Assembly: GCF_017357225.1 (NCBI RefSeq)
Contig: NZ_CP071604.1
Location: 3,689,501 to 3,753,500 of the forward strand
DNA length: 64,000 nt
Source: Rhizobium binae
GTDB taxonomy: Bacteria > Pseudomonadota > Alphaproteobacteria > Rhizobiales > Rhizobiaceae
Direction: 5' to 3'
Each line of letters opens with the position of its first letter. The first letter of the stretch is position 1. Below the pieces are notes generated by a model that was not told where the DNA came from, did no database searches, and saw only the letters and a program-made list of their open reading frames with translations. Position numbers and translations under genes: made by a program. This document shows positions 1-9,100 of this stretch, piece by piece.

Positions 1-867
1 GAAATATTGAGATATACCTTACAGATCGCCCTCATTTCGTTCATGCTCGGCAGCCTGGTGGACGTCGGGCTTAAGCTGGACGTCAAAGACGCCTGGACGG
101 CGCTGCATGACAGGAAATTCGTCCTGCTCAGCATTCTGTCAGCCTTCGTCTTTGGGCCGCTTCTCGCCATTGTCATCGCAAGAGTGTTCGAATTGCCGGG
201 CGGCTATGCACTCGGATTGCTATTGCTCGGCCTGGCGCCGTGCGCGCCATTCTTGCCGTTGCTGGCAGATATCGCGAAAGGAGATCCTGCATATTCGGCC
301 GCCTTCATCCTGATCGCTGCCCTTGGCACGATCATCGTGATGCCGATCGCGCTTCCCTTCGTCGCTCCAGAACTGCATGCAGAGATGGTATCAATTGCAC
401 GGCCGCTTTTGCTTCTGGTCCTCGCCCCCTTCGGCATCGGAATTGCTGTCCGTCGTGTTTCCAAGAAATGGGCAGATCGAAGCGACCCGGTCATAAGAAA
501 GCTCGTTTCTTTCAACGTCTTGATACTCCTGTCAGTGGCATTTGCACAGAACTGGGACCGCATCCTCGATACGATTGGAACCTTGGCGATAGCAGCGCAA
601 TGTATTTTCTATTCAGGGCTCGCCCTTTTCTCCTACGCAGTTTCGTACCGGCTCCCTCATGATCGGCGGTGCATCGTCACCCTGGGGAGTTGCACCAGAA
701 ACGTGGGGGCGGCACTTGCCCCACTGTCCGCCGTTCCAGATGCGGATCCCCAGTCGACCACGATGTGCATCCTGGCCGCCTTCATCACTCTCATGATCGG
801 GTTTGCTACAGCCAGAATTTTGGATCGACTGAGGCCGAAGCCAGGTTTGCAGATCAATGCTGGTTAG
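1..867 (+). CDS. Bile acid:sodium symporter-family transporter, 5' end cut by the window
   Basis: This is a hydrophobic protein of at least 286 residues with about eight to nine membrane segments, resembling the BASS/SBF secondary transporters that move organic anions or related solutes with sodium. The reading frame is open to the first base. The visible TTG at base 7 has no ribosome binding site in view, and the family fold suggests that one more helix precedes it, so the true start probably lies outside the window. The middle holds a Pro-rich helix (LGLAPCAPFLPLLA) typical of the family core. The gene converges on the DUF2254 gene with a 14-base overlap. The substrate cannot be read from the sequence. 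Confidence 0.75.
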   Translation, partial: EILRYTLQIALISFMLGSLVDVGLKLDVKDAWTALHDRKFVLLSILSAFVFGPLLAIVIARVFELPGGYALGLLLLGLAPCAPFLPLLADIAKGDPAYSAAFILIAALGTIIVMPIALPFVAPELHAEMVSIARPLLLLVLAPFGIGIAVRRVSKKWADRSDPVIRKLVSFNVLILLSVAFAQNWDRILDTIGTLAIAAQCIFYSGLALFSYAVSYRLPHDRRCIVTLGSCTRNVGAALAPLSAVPDADPQSTTMCILAAFITLMIGFATARILDRLRPKPGLQINAG

Positions 868-2158
868 CGTGGCTGGCCGATCTGGCGGAGCCGCCGAGCC
901 CTTGCGAGTCCGGCGTACGTGCCAGCATCAAATCCTCAGGAAACAAGTAAATCCTCTCCAGCATCCGGTCGAGAAGATCCAATTCGATAAGGAGGGCCGG
1001 TCGGCGGTCATCCGGCAATACCTGCGAAGCGTATTCGATCATCGCTCGCAATCGCCGAGCCACTTGAAAATTTTCAGCGCCGTACAAGCGTATCTCGCTG
1101 AATGTCAGCTGGACGAAATCCTCCCAGTTCGGCGTTCTGCGAATGAGTCGCAATTTGCCGTTTTTGCCTCGTATTTCCTCGTCGAGAAGATGTCGTCCTC
1201 CGACGAAGCATAGAAGACGTTGGAGTTGGTCGATTGCAAGAACCGCCGTCGTCGGATCATTGATCGCCTTTGATAGCGCCTTGATGCCGATGTCCACGAT
1301 GATCCTGAACGCAAATGTGGAGTCCTGTTCAAGTGTGCGTTCCGGCCCGAGAGCGACCAGCGCCTTCAAGGTGCGCTCAGGCGGCAGGTTCCGGCCATAT
1401 AGACGAAAAAGCGCCTCGCCTGTTCCAACGAAATCGCCCACCCTCGGCACGAGCTCGATGGTCGAGTCCGTTTTCTCGGCTAGGGCAAGCAGCCCCTCCA
1501 TGTTGGCCGCGACGACCACGGCCGGGTTGGCTTGATGGCAAACGATCTTATCGGGAGTACCCGCGAAGCGATTGGCTCCTGCACTCGAACAGCCGCTCTC
1601 GGCGGGCTCGGGATAGACTTCCTCTATGACCGCATGTCCGCTTTCGCCTATCTTCAAGATGATACTGACTGGTCGCAGCAGGCGCGCGGCGTAATCTATC
1701 AGATAGAGGAAGGCTGCAATGGAGAAAAACCCAAGCAATCCGGCGGCCCCTGACACGCCTTGAGGAACAGTTTCACCAAGGCGCGAAAGAGCACCGGTTG
1801 CGAAAAGCAGCGTGAAGATGAATAGACCAACGGTGAATCGAATAGCGTTGTCGCGCAACAGAGTCGTCGCAATAATCCGCGGGGTCAACTGGCCACCAGC
1901 AACTTGAATCGCCACGAGCAGCGAGCCGAACGTGAAAACGACGAATGTCAACGTCATGGTGATGATTGTTTCGAGCATCCTTTGCGTGCCCGCCACTCCC
2001 CAAGGCCAAACATCAGCCCACAGGCCCCAGTTGTCGAAGGCGTAGACCAGTCTGATGGCGATCAAATAAAGGAGCAGGGCAATAAACGGGACGACCCATA
2101 GGGAAGATCTGATGTAACTCCTCAGGCCGTACCACCGGTTCCAACTCATCGGAAACAT
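854..2158 (-). CDS. DUF2254 family membrane protein
   Basis: The product is about 434 aa. It has four predicted membrane segments in the N-terminal half, followed by a soluble C-terminal region containing the DUF2254 signature (RTLEQDSTFAFRIIVDIG, then ALSKAINDPTTAV). The function of this family is unknown. The start is placed at an ATG just before MSWNRWYG; an internal ATG three codons later is equally possible, and the longer frame upstream has no family similarity. The gene is divergent from the CBS-BON gene and converges with the transporter. Confidence 0.75.
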   Translation of the reverse strand: MFPMSWNRWYGLRSYIRSSLWVVPFIALLLYLIAIRLVYAFDNWGLWADVWPWGVAGTQRMLETIITMTLTFVVFTFGSLLVAIQVAGGQLTPRIIATTLLRDNAIRFTVGLFIFTLLFATGALSRLGETVPQGVSGAAGLLGFFSIAAFLYLIDYAARLLRPVSIILKIGESGHAVIEEVYPEPAESGCSSAGANRFAGTPDKIVCHQANPAVVVAANMEGLLALAEKTDSTIELVPRVGDFVGTGEALFRLYGRNLPPERTLKALVALGPERTLEQDSTFAFRIIVDIGIKALSKAINDPTTAVLAIDQLQRLLCFVGGRHLLDEEIRGKNGKLRLIRRTPNWEDFVQLTFSEIRLYGAENFQVARRLRAMIEYASQVLPDDRRPALLIELDLLDRMLERIYLFPEDLMLARTPDSQGLGGSARSASHANQH

Positions 2159-2475
2159 CTCGTTCGTGAAGATTTTCAGCAGGCAAAACTTGCTTTCAAG
2201 TTTGCCTGACGGGGTGGAAAGCGCATTGACCCCGATCAATACCAAACTGATTCCGATTGAACCGAAATAGCTGCGACCTCCGCAACTTGATTGCCCAAGT
2301 CATCGAAACAGCCGGAGTGATAACCGATATCGAGATTAGGCCCGCGCCGCCGCGGCTCGCTATTCTTGGCCGTGGAGAGCATTGTTATTTATGACGGCAG
2401 AAACTGTGCTGCGCGCACTAGGCGGGTGGTGCGGAAACCTGGGCCGTCGTTCGCACGGGTTGCGACGGCTCTACA

Positions 2476-2489
2476 TTGACGGCGATCAA
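2476..2489. promoter_or_regulatory. FNR/FixK-type box upstream of the CBS-BON gene
   Basis: TTGAC-GGCG-ATCAA is a 14-bp palindromic match to the TTGAT-N4-ATCAA site of Crp/Fnr activators. It ends 52 bp before the ATG of the CBS-BON gene. The remainder of the 383-bp gap between the two divergent genes holds nothing else I recognise. Confidence 0.6.
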
Positions 2490-2541
2490 CGAAACGCCGG
2501 CCGAGCGGCCGTATCCTGTCTTCAGTTCGGGAGGCACAAAA

Positions 2542-3249
2542 ATGCTGAAAGTTCGATCGATCATGAGCTCCGATCCAACAACGATCGGCCCAAATGCGAA
2601 GATCTGGGAGGCCGCCAACGCGATGCTGGACGATCACATCAGCGGCTTGCCGGTCGTCGATGAGGCGGGGCGCCTGCTCGGGATTATCAGCGAAAGCGAT
2701 TTCCTGCGGCGCGGAGGAAAACATACCGACACTCATCACGGTCTTTGGCGCACGTTTTTCTCGTCTCGCGGTCTGCTTGCGGAAGAATATGCGAAAAGTT
2801 TCGGGAATGACGTCGCCGAAGTGATGTCCTCTCCCGCGGTGACCATTGAGCCGAATGCATCCGTCGAAACCGCCGCCGAGATCATGGCCGAGAAAAATGT
2901 CAAACGCCTTCCCGTCGTCGAAGGCGAGAAAGTCATCGGGATCGTCACCCGCTTCGACATCATGGCGGCACTTGTGCGGGAGGTGACTAGCCTCTGTTCC
3001 ACTCGGACCGACAGCGATATTCGAAATGCACTCGAAGCAGAACTCGCAAAGCAGAAATGGGGAGACTCTGTCACTCTGCATGTCGCTGATGGAGTGGTCA
3101 CCCTTGAAGGCCGGGTACTCGACCTTCGGGAGAAGACCGCGCTGCATGTGGCGGCGGAAAACACGACCGGCGTGAAACGGGTGGATGACCGAATTCAGGT
3201 CGTCGCACCCCCCGATATGCCGGTGCCGCCCCCTGGATTTTATCTTTGA
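2542..3249 (+). CDS. Two-CBS plus BON domain protein
   Basis: The protein is 235 aa. Two CBS domains fill residues 1-150 (MLKVRSIMSSDPTTI..., then DVAEVMSSPAVTIEPN...), ending in the GIVTRFDI motif, and a BON domain occupies about 165-230 (DSVTLHVADGVVTLEGRV). CBS pairs usually bind adenine nucleotides and BON domains bind membranes or phospholipids, so a nucleotide-sensing envelope or stress role is inferred. The start is chosen from GGGAGG seven bases before the ATG; the longer frame would read through the FNR-type box. The magnesium-type ATPase follows on the same strand after 74 bp and may be co-transcribed. Confidence 0.85.
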   Translation: MLKVRSIMSSDPTTIGPNAKIWEAANAMLDDHISGLPVVDEAGRLLGIISESDFLRRGGKHTDTHHGLWRTFFSSRGLLAEEYAKSFGNDVAEVMSSPAVTIEPNASVETAAEIMAEKNVKRLPVVEGEKVIGIVTRFDIMAALVREVTSLCSTRTDSDIRNALEAELAKQKWGDSVTLHVADGVVTLEGRVLDLREKTALHVAAENTTGVKRVDDRIQVVAPPDMPVPPPGFYL

Positions 3250-3323
3250 CGCCGTCAGGGCGATCTCCACCTCCTCTGAGGACCATAGGAAGCCTCTCGC
3301 AAATCCGTGGAGAAGGAATCGGA

Positions 3324-5933
3324 ATGGACACGCTCACCGGTCACGGAACGCCAGCCTACTGGTCGATGCCCGCCGCGTCAGTCTTGGCTGAGTTGCACAG
3401 CGGTGAGGCCGGGCTTTCCGCGTCGGATGCCGCGCGACGGCTGAAGGAGACCGGTCCGAACGCGCTCGACAAGGAGAGGAGTCTTTCGGCGCTCACGGTG
3501 CTCGCACGACAGTTCCGCAGCCCGCTCGTCCTGATCCTTGTTGTCGCGGCGGCGATTTCCGCGTCGTTGGGTGAAGCGCATGAGGCGATCATCATTACGC
3601 TCATCGTGCTGGCAAGTTGCCTGCTCGGTTTCTTTCAGGAATACGGGGCCTCACAAGCGACGGAAAAACTCAAACAGCGCCTATCGCACAAAACGACGGC
3701 CGTGCGCGACGGCATCGAGATCGTCATACGCTCCGATGAGGTTGTGCCTGGTGATGTTCTGCATCTTTCCGCAGGCAGTCTGATTCCTGCCGACGGCGTC
3801 ATTCTGGAAGCACGCGACCTCAATGTCAGTGAGGCCGTGCTGACAGGCGAAACCTTCCCCGTCGTCAAGAGGCCCGGCATTGCGGAAGCCGGCGCGCCGC
3901 TTTCCCGACGCAACAATGTTGTTTTCGCCGGCACTTCGGTGCGTAGCGGCACCGCCTGCGTGCTGATCGTCAAGACCGGCATGCAAACGGAATTCGCAGC
4001 GATTGCGGCGAGCCTTGACCGTCAGGTTCCGGAAACGGAGTTTTCCCAGGGGATCCGGCGCTTCGGGCTGTTGATGACCGAAATCATGTTCGTCATGGTC
4101 ATTCTGGTCTTCTTTGCAAATGCGCTGCTTGGACGGCCGCTGATCGATTCCATTCTCTTCTCCCTGGCGCTCGCCGTCGGCCTCACGCCGGAACTCCTGC
4201 CCGCGATTATTAGCGTGACTCTTGCCCGCGGTGCTCGGGCGATGGCCGCCAACGGTGTCATCGTCCGTCGACTCGAAGCCATCGAGAATCTTGGGAGCAT
4301 GGACGTTCTCTGCACCGACAAGACCGGAACGCTAACGGAGGGCGTCATTCACCTCGACGCCTGGTTGGATCCGACGGGGCAGCCATCGAACGACGTTCTC
4401 ATGCTTGCCCGCCTCAATGCCACCCTCCAGAGCGGCTTGCCCAACCCACTGGACGAAGCGATTGCGGCCGCAGCGGCGACAAGCCCGCGCGAGCAGTCCT
4501 TCGTCAAGCGCGACGAGTTTCCCTACGATTTCACCAGAAAGCGTCTCTCCGTGATCGTCGCCTCGCCGGAAGGAGAGACCGTGCTGATCTGCAAGGGAGC
4601 GATCGACAAGGTGCTTGATATCTGCGGCTCGGTTCGCGACGCCGGAAAGGAAATATCTCTCGACGCAGAGAGACGCGGCGCCATCGAGGAGAAATTCCGA
4701 AGTTGGAGCACAGAGGGCTTTCGGGTGCTCGGTCTCGCAACACGACGACTAATCTCGCTCGTACCCAACGGCCGGAGCGACGAAGCTGGCCTCTGCTTCG
4801 AAGGTTTCCTGCTTTTCCTCGATCCCCCGAAACAGGGGATCGAGCAATGCCTTGCCGATCTGGCGAAACGCGGGATCACCGTAAAGATAATCTCTGGAGA
4901 CAACCGCTATGTTGTCGCCCACCTTGCTTCAGCGATTGGTCTGCCATCAAGCCACGTCCTCACTGGAGCGGACCTCACACACATCTCTTCGCAAGCGCTC
5001 GCGGCAAAGGCTGCACACACCGATCTCTTTGCCGAGATCGATCCCAACCAGAAAGAACGTATTGTAAGGGCGCTCAGATCGCGCGGTCACGTCGTCGGTT
5101 ACCTCGGAGACGGGATCAATGACGCCCCTGCCCTGCACGAGGCCGATATTGGAATTTCCGTCGACAGCGCCGTGGACGTGGCACGGGAAGCCGCTGACGT
5201 CGTCCTTCTGAAACGCGACCTCAGCGTTCTGGTCCAAGGCGTTGACGACGGACGCACCACCTTTGCCAACACGATGAAGTATATTTCCATCACCACCAGC
5301 GCCAATTTCGGCAACATGATCAGCATGGCGCTCGCCTCGATCGCGCTTCCCTTCCTGCCGCTTCTCGCCCAGCAGGTTCTTCTCAACAACTTCCTTTCCG
5401 ATATTCCTTCGTTCGCAATCGCCACGGACAATGTCGATGAGGAAGACAGGCGCAGGCCACGTCACTGGGAGATCGGCTCGGTCGGGCGTTTCATGATCAC
5501 GTTCGGCCTGGTCAGCTCGCTGTTCGACCTTCTGACTTTTGCTTTTCTGATCTTCCTGGCCGGTGCTGGCGAGCAGCGTTTCCAGACGGCGTGGTTCGTG
5601 GAATCGCTGCTCACGGAATTGCTGATCGTTTTCATCATCCGCACGCGGAAACGCTTCTGGCAGAGCCGTCCTTCGCGCCTCCTCGCCGCGTTATCTGCTC
5701 TCATCGTATCGATGACCTTTGCGCTGCCCTTCCTACCGATCGGGCGCTGGTTCGGCTTTGTTCCTTTGCCGGTCCCCACGCTGCTGGCGCTTCTGGCGAT
5801 CAGCGTGATGTATCTGCTGGCCTCCGAGCGAACAAAGCACTGGTTCTTCGAGCGCGAGGATCGAGGACGGCTTCATCCTGACCGGCGCACGCGAAAGGCG
5901 CTGCGGCAAGGTGCTGGATCGCGAACCGGGTGA
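3324..5933 (+). CDS. mgtA: Magnesium-translocating P-type ATPase (MgtA-like)
   Basis: The protein is 869 aa, close to MgtA/MgtB length. It has a cation ATPase N-terminal domain, the actuator motif LTGETFP, the phosphorylation motif DKTGTLTEG, the hinge GDGINDAP and about ten membrane segments. The membrane motif PELLPAII and the absence of a CPC motif point to the P3 magnesium group, not to heavy-metal pumps. The start is the ATG after AAGGAATCGG; the upstream in-frame extension is low complexity. It probably imports Mg2+ at the inner membrane. It sits behind the CBS-BON gene and may share that gene's FNR-type promoter. Confidence 0.85.
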   Translation: MDTLTGHGTPAYWSMPAASVLAELHSGEAGLSASDAARRLKETGPNALDKERSLSALTVLARQFRSPLVLILVVAAAISASLGEAHEAIIITLIVLASCLLGFFQEYGASQATEKLKQRLSHKTTAVRDGIEIVIRSDEVVPGDVLHLSAGSLIPADGVILEARDLNVSEAVLTGETFPVVKRPGIAEAGAPLSRRNNVVFAGTSVRSGTACVLIVKTGMQTEFAAIAASLDRQVPETEFSQGIRRFGLLMTEIMFVMVILVFFANALLGRPLIDSILFSLALAVGLTPELLPAIISVTLARGARAMAANGVIVRRLEAIENLGSMDVLCTDKTGTLTEGVIHLDAWLDPTGQPSNDVLMLARLNATLQSGLPNPLDEAIAAAAATSPREQSFVKRDEFPYDFTRKRLSVIVASPEGETVLICKGAIDKVLDICGSVRDAGKEISLDAERRGAIEEKFRSWSTEGFRVLGLATRRLISLVPNGRSDEAGLCFEGFLLFLDPPKQGIEQCLADLAKRGITVKIISGDNRYVVAHLASAIGLPSSHVLTGADLTHISSQALAAKAAHTDLFAEIDPNQKERIVRALRSRGHVVGYLGDGINDAPALHEADIGISVDSAVDVAREAADVVLLKRDLSVLVQGVDDGRTTFANTMKYISITTSANFGNMISMALASIALPFLPLLAQQVLLNNFLSDIPSFAIATDNVDEEDRRRPRHWEIGSVGRFMITFGLVSSLFDLLTFAFLIFLAGAGEQRFQTAWFVESLLTELLIVFIIRTRKRFWQSRPSRLLAALSALIVSMTFALPFLPIGRWFGFVPLPVPTLLALLAISVMYLLASERTKHWFFEREDRGRLHPDRRTRKALRQGAGSRTG

Positions 5934-5986
5934 TACCCTCAGGCATCACGGCAGAGATCCAGACGCCATGAGGATGATAACTATCC

Positions 5987-6427
5987 TCATGACATCAGAT
6001 GCTTCTCGATTTCATCGATCGGAAGATGGACGATATCCTTGTCGTATTCAGCCACCACGCGCTTCCGGACCACGTCCGGCATCGCCCGGCGCAGGTCTGC
6101 AAGTGCCTTTGGGGGAGCGACGACGATAAGCTTTTGGATATCGTTGGCCACGCAGATCGCCTCGAGCTTTTCGGCGACCATGGAACAAAACCGATCTTCT
6201 TCCAATTGGTGAAAGTCAGTCTGCCCGAGGCTGCTGCGATGGCTGCCGCTGGCGGTACGACCCGGCCGATCTGTTCCCTGTCCACGGGTAGGGGCATTGC
6301 GCGGTGCCTCGATCACCTGCTCGACCTCCAGAGCGAGCTCGAAAGCGGTTCCGGCATTTCGCAGCAGTATCGCCTTACTCGCATCCGCGACAAGCACCCG
6401 CGCGTTGTAAGCAATGTTGCGGTTCAT
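5987..6427 (-). CDS. Host attachment family protein
   Basis: The 146-aa product resembles the family annotated as protein required for attachment to host cells. It begins with the typical VLVADASKAILLRN strand and ends with a helical region (VVAPPKALADLRRAM). Three ATGs lie close together at 6445, 6436 and 6427. The last has AGAGG at proper spacing and fits the family length, so I use it; the FNR-type box upstream excludes the longest frame. Function is inferred from the family only; many members are probably soluble proteins of unclear role. It converges with the magnesium-type ATPase gene. Confidence 0.75.
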   Translation of the reverse strand: MNRNIAYNARVLVADASKAILLRNAGTAFELALEVEQVIEAPRNAPTRGQGTDRPGRTASGSHRSSLGQTDFHQLEEDRFCSMVAEKLEAICVANDIQKLIVVAPPKALADLRRAMPDVVRKRVVAEYDKDIVHLPIDEIEKHLMS

Positions 6428-6484
6428 GACACTCATCCTCTTCATTGATGGGTCTTCAGAATAATCGCGTGCGGGAAGCGATAT

Positions 6485-6498
6485 TTGATCAGTGTCAA
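6485..6498. promoter_or_regulatory. FNR/FixK-type box upstream of the host attachment gene
   Basis: TTGAT-CAGT-GTCAA is a 14-bp match to the Fnr/FixK consensus, ending 57 bp before the chosen start of the minus-strand gene. Confidence 0.65.
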
Positions 6499-6581
6499 TC
6501 ACGTGATGAGTTCTGTGAAATGCATTGGTCGGCGCTCGCCGCCACACACCCAACCGCTGGATATTCTACCCTTGCCCGCGA

Positions 6582-8216
6582 TTAGTGACTGATGCCTTTA
6601 GACGGTCGAAGTTCTTTTTGAATCAGCACCAGAGTTGGATCGTCGGGAAAGGGTTTGGCGACGAAGCCCTGCTCCCGCTCGAGTTCGATCGCCTCATGAT
6701 TCTCTCTGCTTTCGATCGACTGCAGTATCCTGATACCATTGGCCTCCGCATAATTCGCGACGTAACGAAGCAATTCCCAAGCCACGCCCTTGTGCCTGTA
6801 GTCGGCGTGCACCGCAATCGCCACTTCGGCCTCTGCCCCAGAAGGGTTGCGCGCTAACATTGCGGACGCGACAAGGGCTTTCCCTCCTTCAGCAAATACG
6901 AGGAAATTCTCCGTACGGCGATGATCCACATGGGTCATTGAAACCAGCCTCTCATGACTGACTTCCTGAACGCCGCCCAGGAAGCGGAATCGCAGATCTT
7001 GCGGCGTCAGATGTTTGAAGAATTCAGCAAGCAACTGCTCATCATGGTCCCGAACCGGACGCACATCGAGCGATAGGCCGGTATGGGTGCGAAGACGAAT
7101 GCCTCCGGCAGTGTTTGGACCGGCGACAGAAGTCCGCGCGCTCGCTCGCACAACGTCGTCGTCCAAATCGCCGGCAGCTTCCAGATCAATAATCACCTTC
7201 AGTGCATGACTATGCGCGGCATCGCTAAACGTGTCGTACGCATCGAGGATCTCGTCGAGCTTGAAGCGGTGCGTGATCAGCCGCTTGGGATCGACCTTTC
7301 CCGATTGCACCGTTCGCAACAGCATGGGCGTGGTAACGGTGTCGACGAGCCTGGTCGTGATCGCGATGTTCTTCGACCACAGCTTTTGAAGGTTGAGATC
7401 GGCCTTCAGGCCGTGGACCCCAATATTGGCGATGATCCCGCCCGCTGCGACGATTTCCTCGCAGAGTTCGAAAGTCGCAGGGATACCCACCGCCTCGATC
7501 GCTGTGTCGACGCCCTTGCCTCCCGTCAGATCGAGGATCCTTCTCAGCGCATCGGGATCGTCTGCGCGAACGGTATCGGTGGCTCCGAGGCGGGCAGCTG
7601 TTTCAAGGCGATTATCGTCCAGGTCTGCGGCGATGATCTGGGACGGCGAGTAGAATTGGGCGGTCAGAAGCGCCGCAAGTCCCACCGGTCCGCACCCGAT
7701 GATCGCAACAGTGGCGCCCGGCTGCACCTTGCCGTTCAGAACACCGCATTCGAAGCCTGTCGGGAAGATGTCGCTCAGCATGACGAGTGCCTCTTCGTCC
7801 ATGTTGGCGGAAATGGGATAGAGGCTGGTGTCCGCGTGCGGAATACGGACATATTCCGCCTGCGTGCCATCGATCGTATTGCCCAATATCCACCCTCCGC
7901 TCAGACAATGCGAATACATTCCGCGCCGGCAGTAGTCGCATTTGCCGCAAGAGGAAATACAGGAGATCAGGACCCGGTCGCCTTTCTTGAACTGAGTCAC
8001 GGCAAGGCCAACCTGATCGACGATGCCGACGCCTTCGTGACCGAGCACACGGCCTGGCTTGCAGCTCGGAACATCCCCCTTGAGAATATGCAGGTCGGTC
8101 CCGCAGATCGTCGTTCTTGTGACTTTCACGACGGCATCGGTTGCACATTCGATCACGGGGACCGGCCTGTCCATAAGGGATTTTCTGCCGGCACCTTCAA
8201 AAACCAGAGCTTTCAT
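6582..8216 (-). CDS. Zinc-dependent alcohol dehydrogenase fused to a GNAT acetyltransferase
   Basis: This is a 544-aa two-domain protein. Residues 1 to about 350 are a medium-chain zinc dehydrogenase: CGTDLHILKGD catalytic zinc region, GHEGVG motif, four-cysteine structural zinc site (CGKCDYCRRGMYSHC) and nucleotide-binding GCGPVG. Residues from about 380 form a GNAT domain (LTPQDLRFRFLGG, later YRHKGVAWELLRYV as the acetyl-CoA loop). The start follows AGGAG at seven bases. The fusion suggests that aldehyde or alcohol oxidation is coupled to acetylation of a protein or small molecule, which is inference. The gene is preceded by an FNR-type box, so microaerobic expression is likely. Confidence 0.85.
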   Translation of the reverse strand: MKALVFEGAGRKSLMDRPVPVIECATDAVVKVTRTTICGTDLHILKGDVPSCKPGRVLGHEGVGIVDQVGLAVTQFKKGDRVLISCISSCGKCDYCRRGMYSHCLSGGWILGNTIDGTQAEYVRIPHADTSLYPISANMDEEALVMLSDIFPTGFECGVLNGKVQPGATVAIIGCGPVGLAALLTAQFYSPSQIIAADLDDNRLETAARLGATDTVRADDPDALRRILDLTGGKGVDTAIEAVGIPATFELCEEIVAAGGIIANIGVHGLKADLNLQKLWSKNIAITTRLVDTVTTPMLLRTVQSGKVDPKRLITHRFKLDEILDAYDTFSDAAHSHALKVIIDLEAAGDLDDDVVRASARTSVAGPNTAGGIRLRTHTGLSLDVRPVRDHDEQLLAEFFKHLTPQDLRFRFLGGVQEVSHERLVSMTHVDHRRTENFLVFAEGGKALVASAMLARNPSGAEAEVAIAVHADYRHKGVAWELLRYVANYAEANGIRILQSIESRENHEAIELEREQGFVAKPFPDDPTLVLIQKELRPSKGISH

Positions 8217-8275
8217 CGTCCGTCTCCTGTCCATGTGAACCTGCCGGCATCCTGCGCCGAACACCGACTGCGACA

Positions 8276-8289
8276 TTGACCGCGGTCAA
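8276..8289. promoter_or_regulatory. FNR/FixK-type box upstream of the ADH-GNAT gene
   Basis: TTGAC-CGCG-GTCAA is a perfect palindrome of the Fnr/FixK type, 59 bp upstream of the minus-strand ADH-GNAT start. It also lies about 216 bp upstream of the divergent DUF1476 gene. Confidence 0.7.
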
Positions 8290-8505
8290 TCGCCGCGTGA
8301 GCTGGGACGAAGAGCGATGAGAGTTAGCCCGCCTCTCGGCCGTGGCCCGTCTACCCCGGGGAGGTCTGTCCAACTTCGGGGACGTCGCTCGGAACAGTGG
8401 TGCGGATGCGGCCGGCTTTGACCAATCGCAAGGAGATGTTGGCGATGTGCGCTATACTTCTCGAAGTCGAGCGATTGAAACGAGATCAGCAAAGAGGTTC
8501 GTGAA

Positions 8506-8865
8506 ATGACCGCTGGCGATGCGAAACGACGTTTCCTTGAGGAGAAATACATCCTCGACTTTCAGATGCTCTTGAAGACGCGAGCCCGCCGCAATCGAAT
8601 GCTCGCCGCCTGGGCCGCGTCCAGGCTCGGACGCGCGGATGCCGATGCCTATTTAAAAGAGGTACAGTTGGTGGATGCCGCCGTTGGTGGCGACGATGAT
8701 GTGCTTCAGAAAATATTGGCGGATTTGCGCAGCGCCGGACAGAAGGCCGATGAAGACGATATCCACTCCATGATGAAGGAGATGATGTTTGACGCCGCCG
8801 AATGGCTTGAAACCAATCGCGACAGCGCCGAAATCGAGCAGGACCGAGCCTCTGGTGGTCCTTGA
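8506..8865 (+). CDS. DUF1476 family protein, ATP synthase zeta-type inhibitor paralogue
   Basis: The 119-aa protein has the DUF1476 layout: a charged N-terminal helix, then ARRNRMLAAWAASRLGR, DADAYLKEVQLVDAA and GDDDVLQKILADL. In alphaproteobacteria, members of this family include the zeta subunit that inhibits ATP hydrolysis by F1-ATPase. The N-terminus differs from the usual inhibitory start, so this may be a divergent paralogue. It stands alone, divergent from the FNR-box-bearing ADH-GNAT gene. A role in limiting ATP loss at low oxygen is inference. Confidence 0.75.
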   Translation: MTAGDAKRRFLEEKYILDFQMLLKTRARRNRMLAAWAASRLGRADADAYLKEVQLVDAAVGGDDDVLQKILADLRSAGQKADEDDIHSMMKEMMFDAAEWLETNRDSAEIEQDRASGGP

Positions 8866-9100
8866 TTTGTACGAGAAGACATCGGCAATGACCTTCCGTC
8901 GAGAGCTTCGCCGTCTTCGCTCCGCTCCGTCTATGCTGCCGCGCTCGCGGGTAAGACGGATTTCTGGGCAGCGCGGTACCCTCCAAGTATGAACTTAAGG
9001 CTCTGATGAACGCAGGCGGCGGCTACGCGCGGCATCGGCTCTGCCGCGGGCGGGAATCGTCGCTCCGGTCAGACCGAGAGCTGCTGTGAGTGCTCCCGTT

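Noticed and set aside
7083..8279. 398-aa open frame on the plus strand opposite the ADH-GNAT gene
   Set aside because: It is the antisense shadow of a gene with clear domains; high GC lengthens such frames.
8418..8431. Possible FNR-type box before the DUF1476 gene (TTGAC-CAAT-CGCAA)
   Set aside because: The second half-site has two mismatches.
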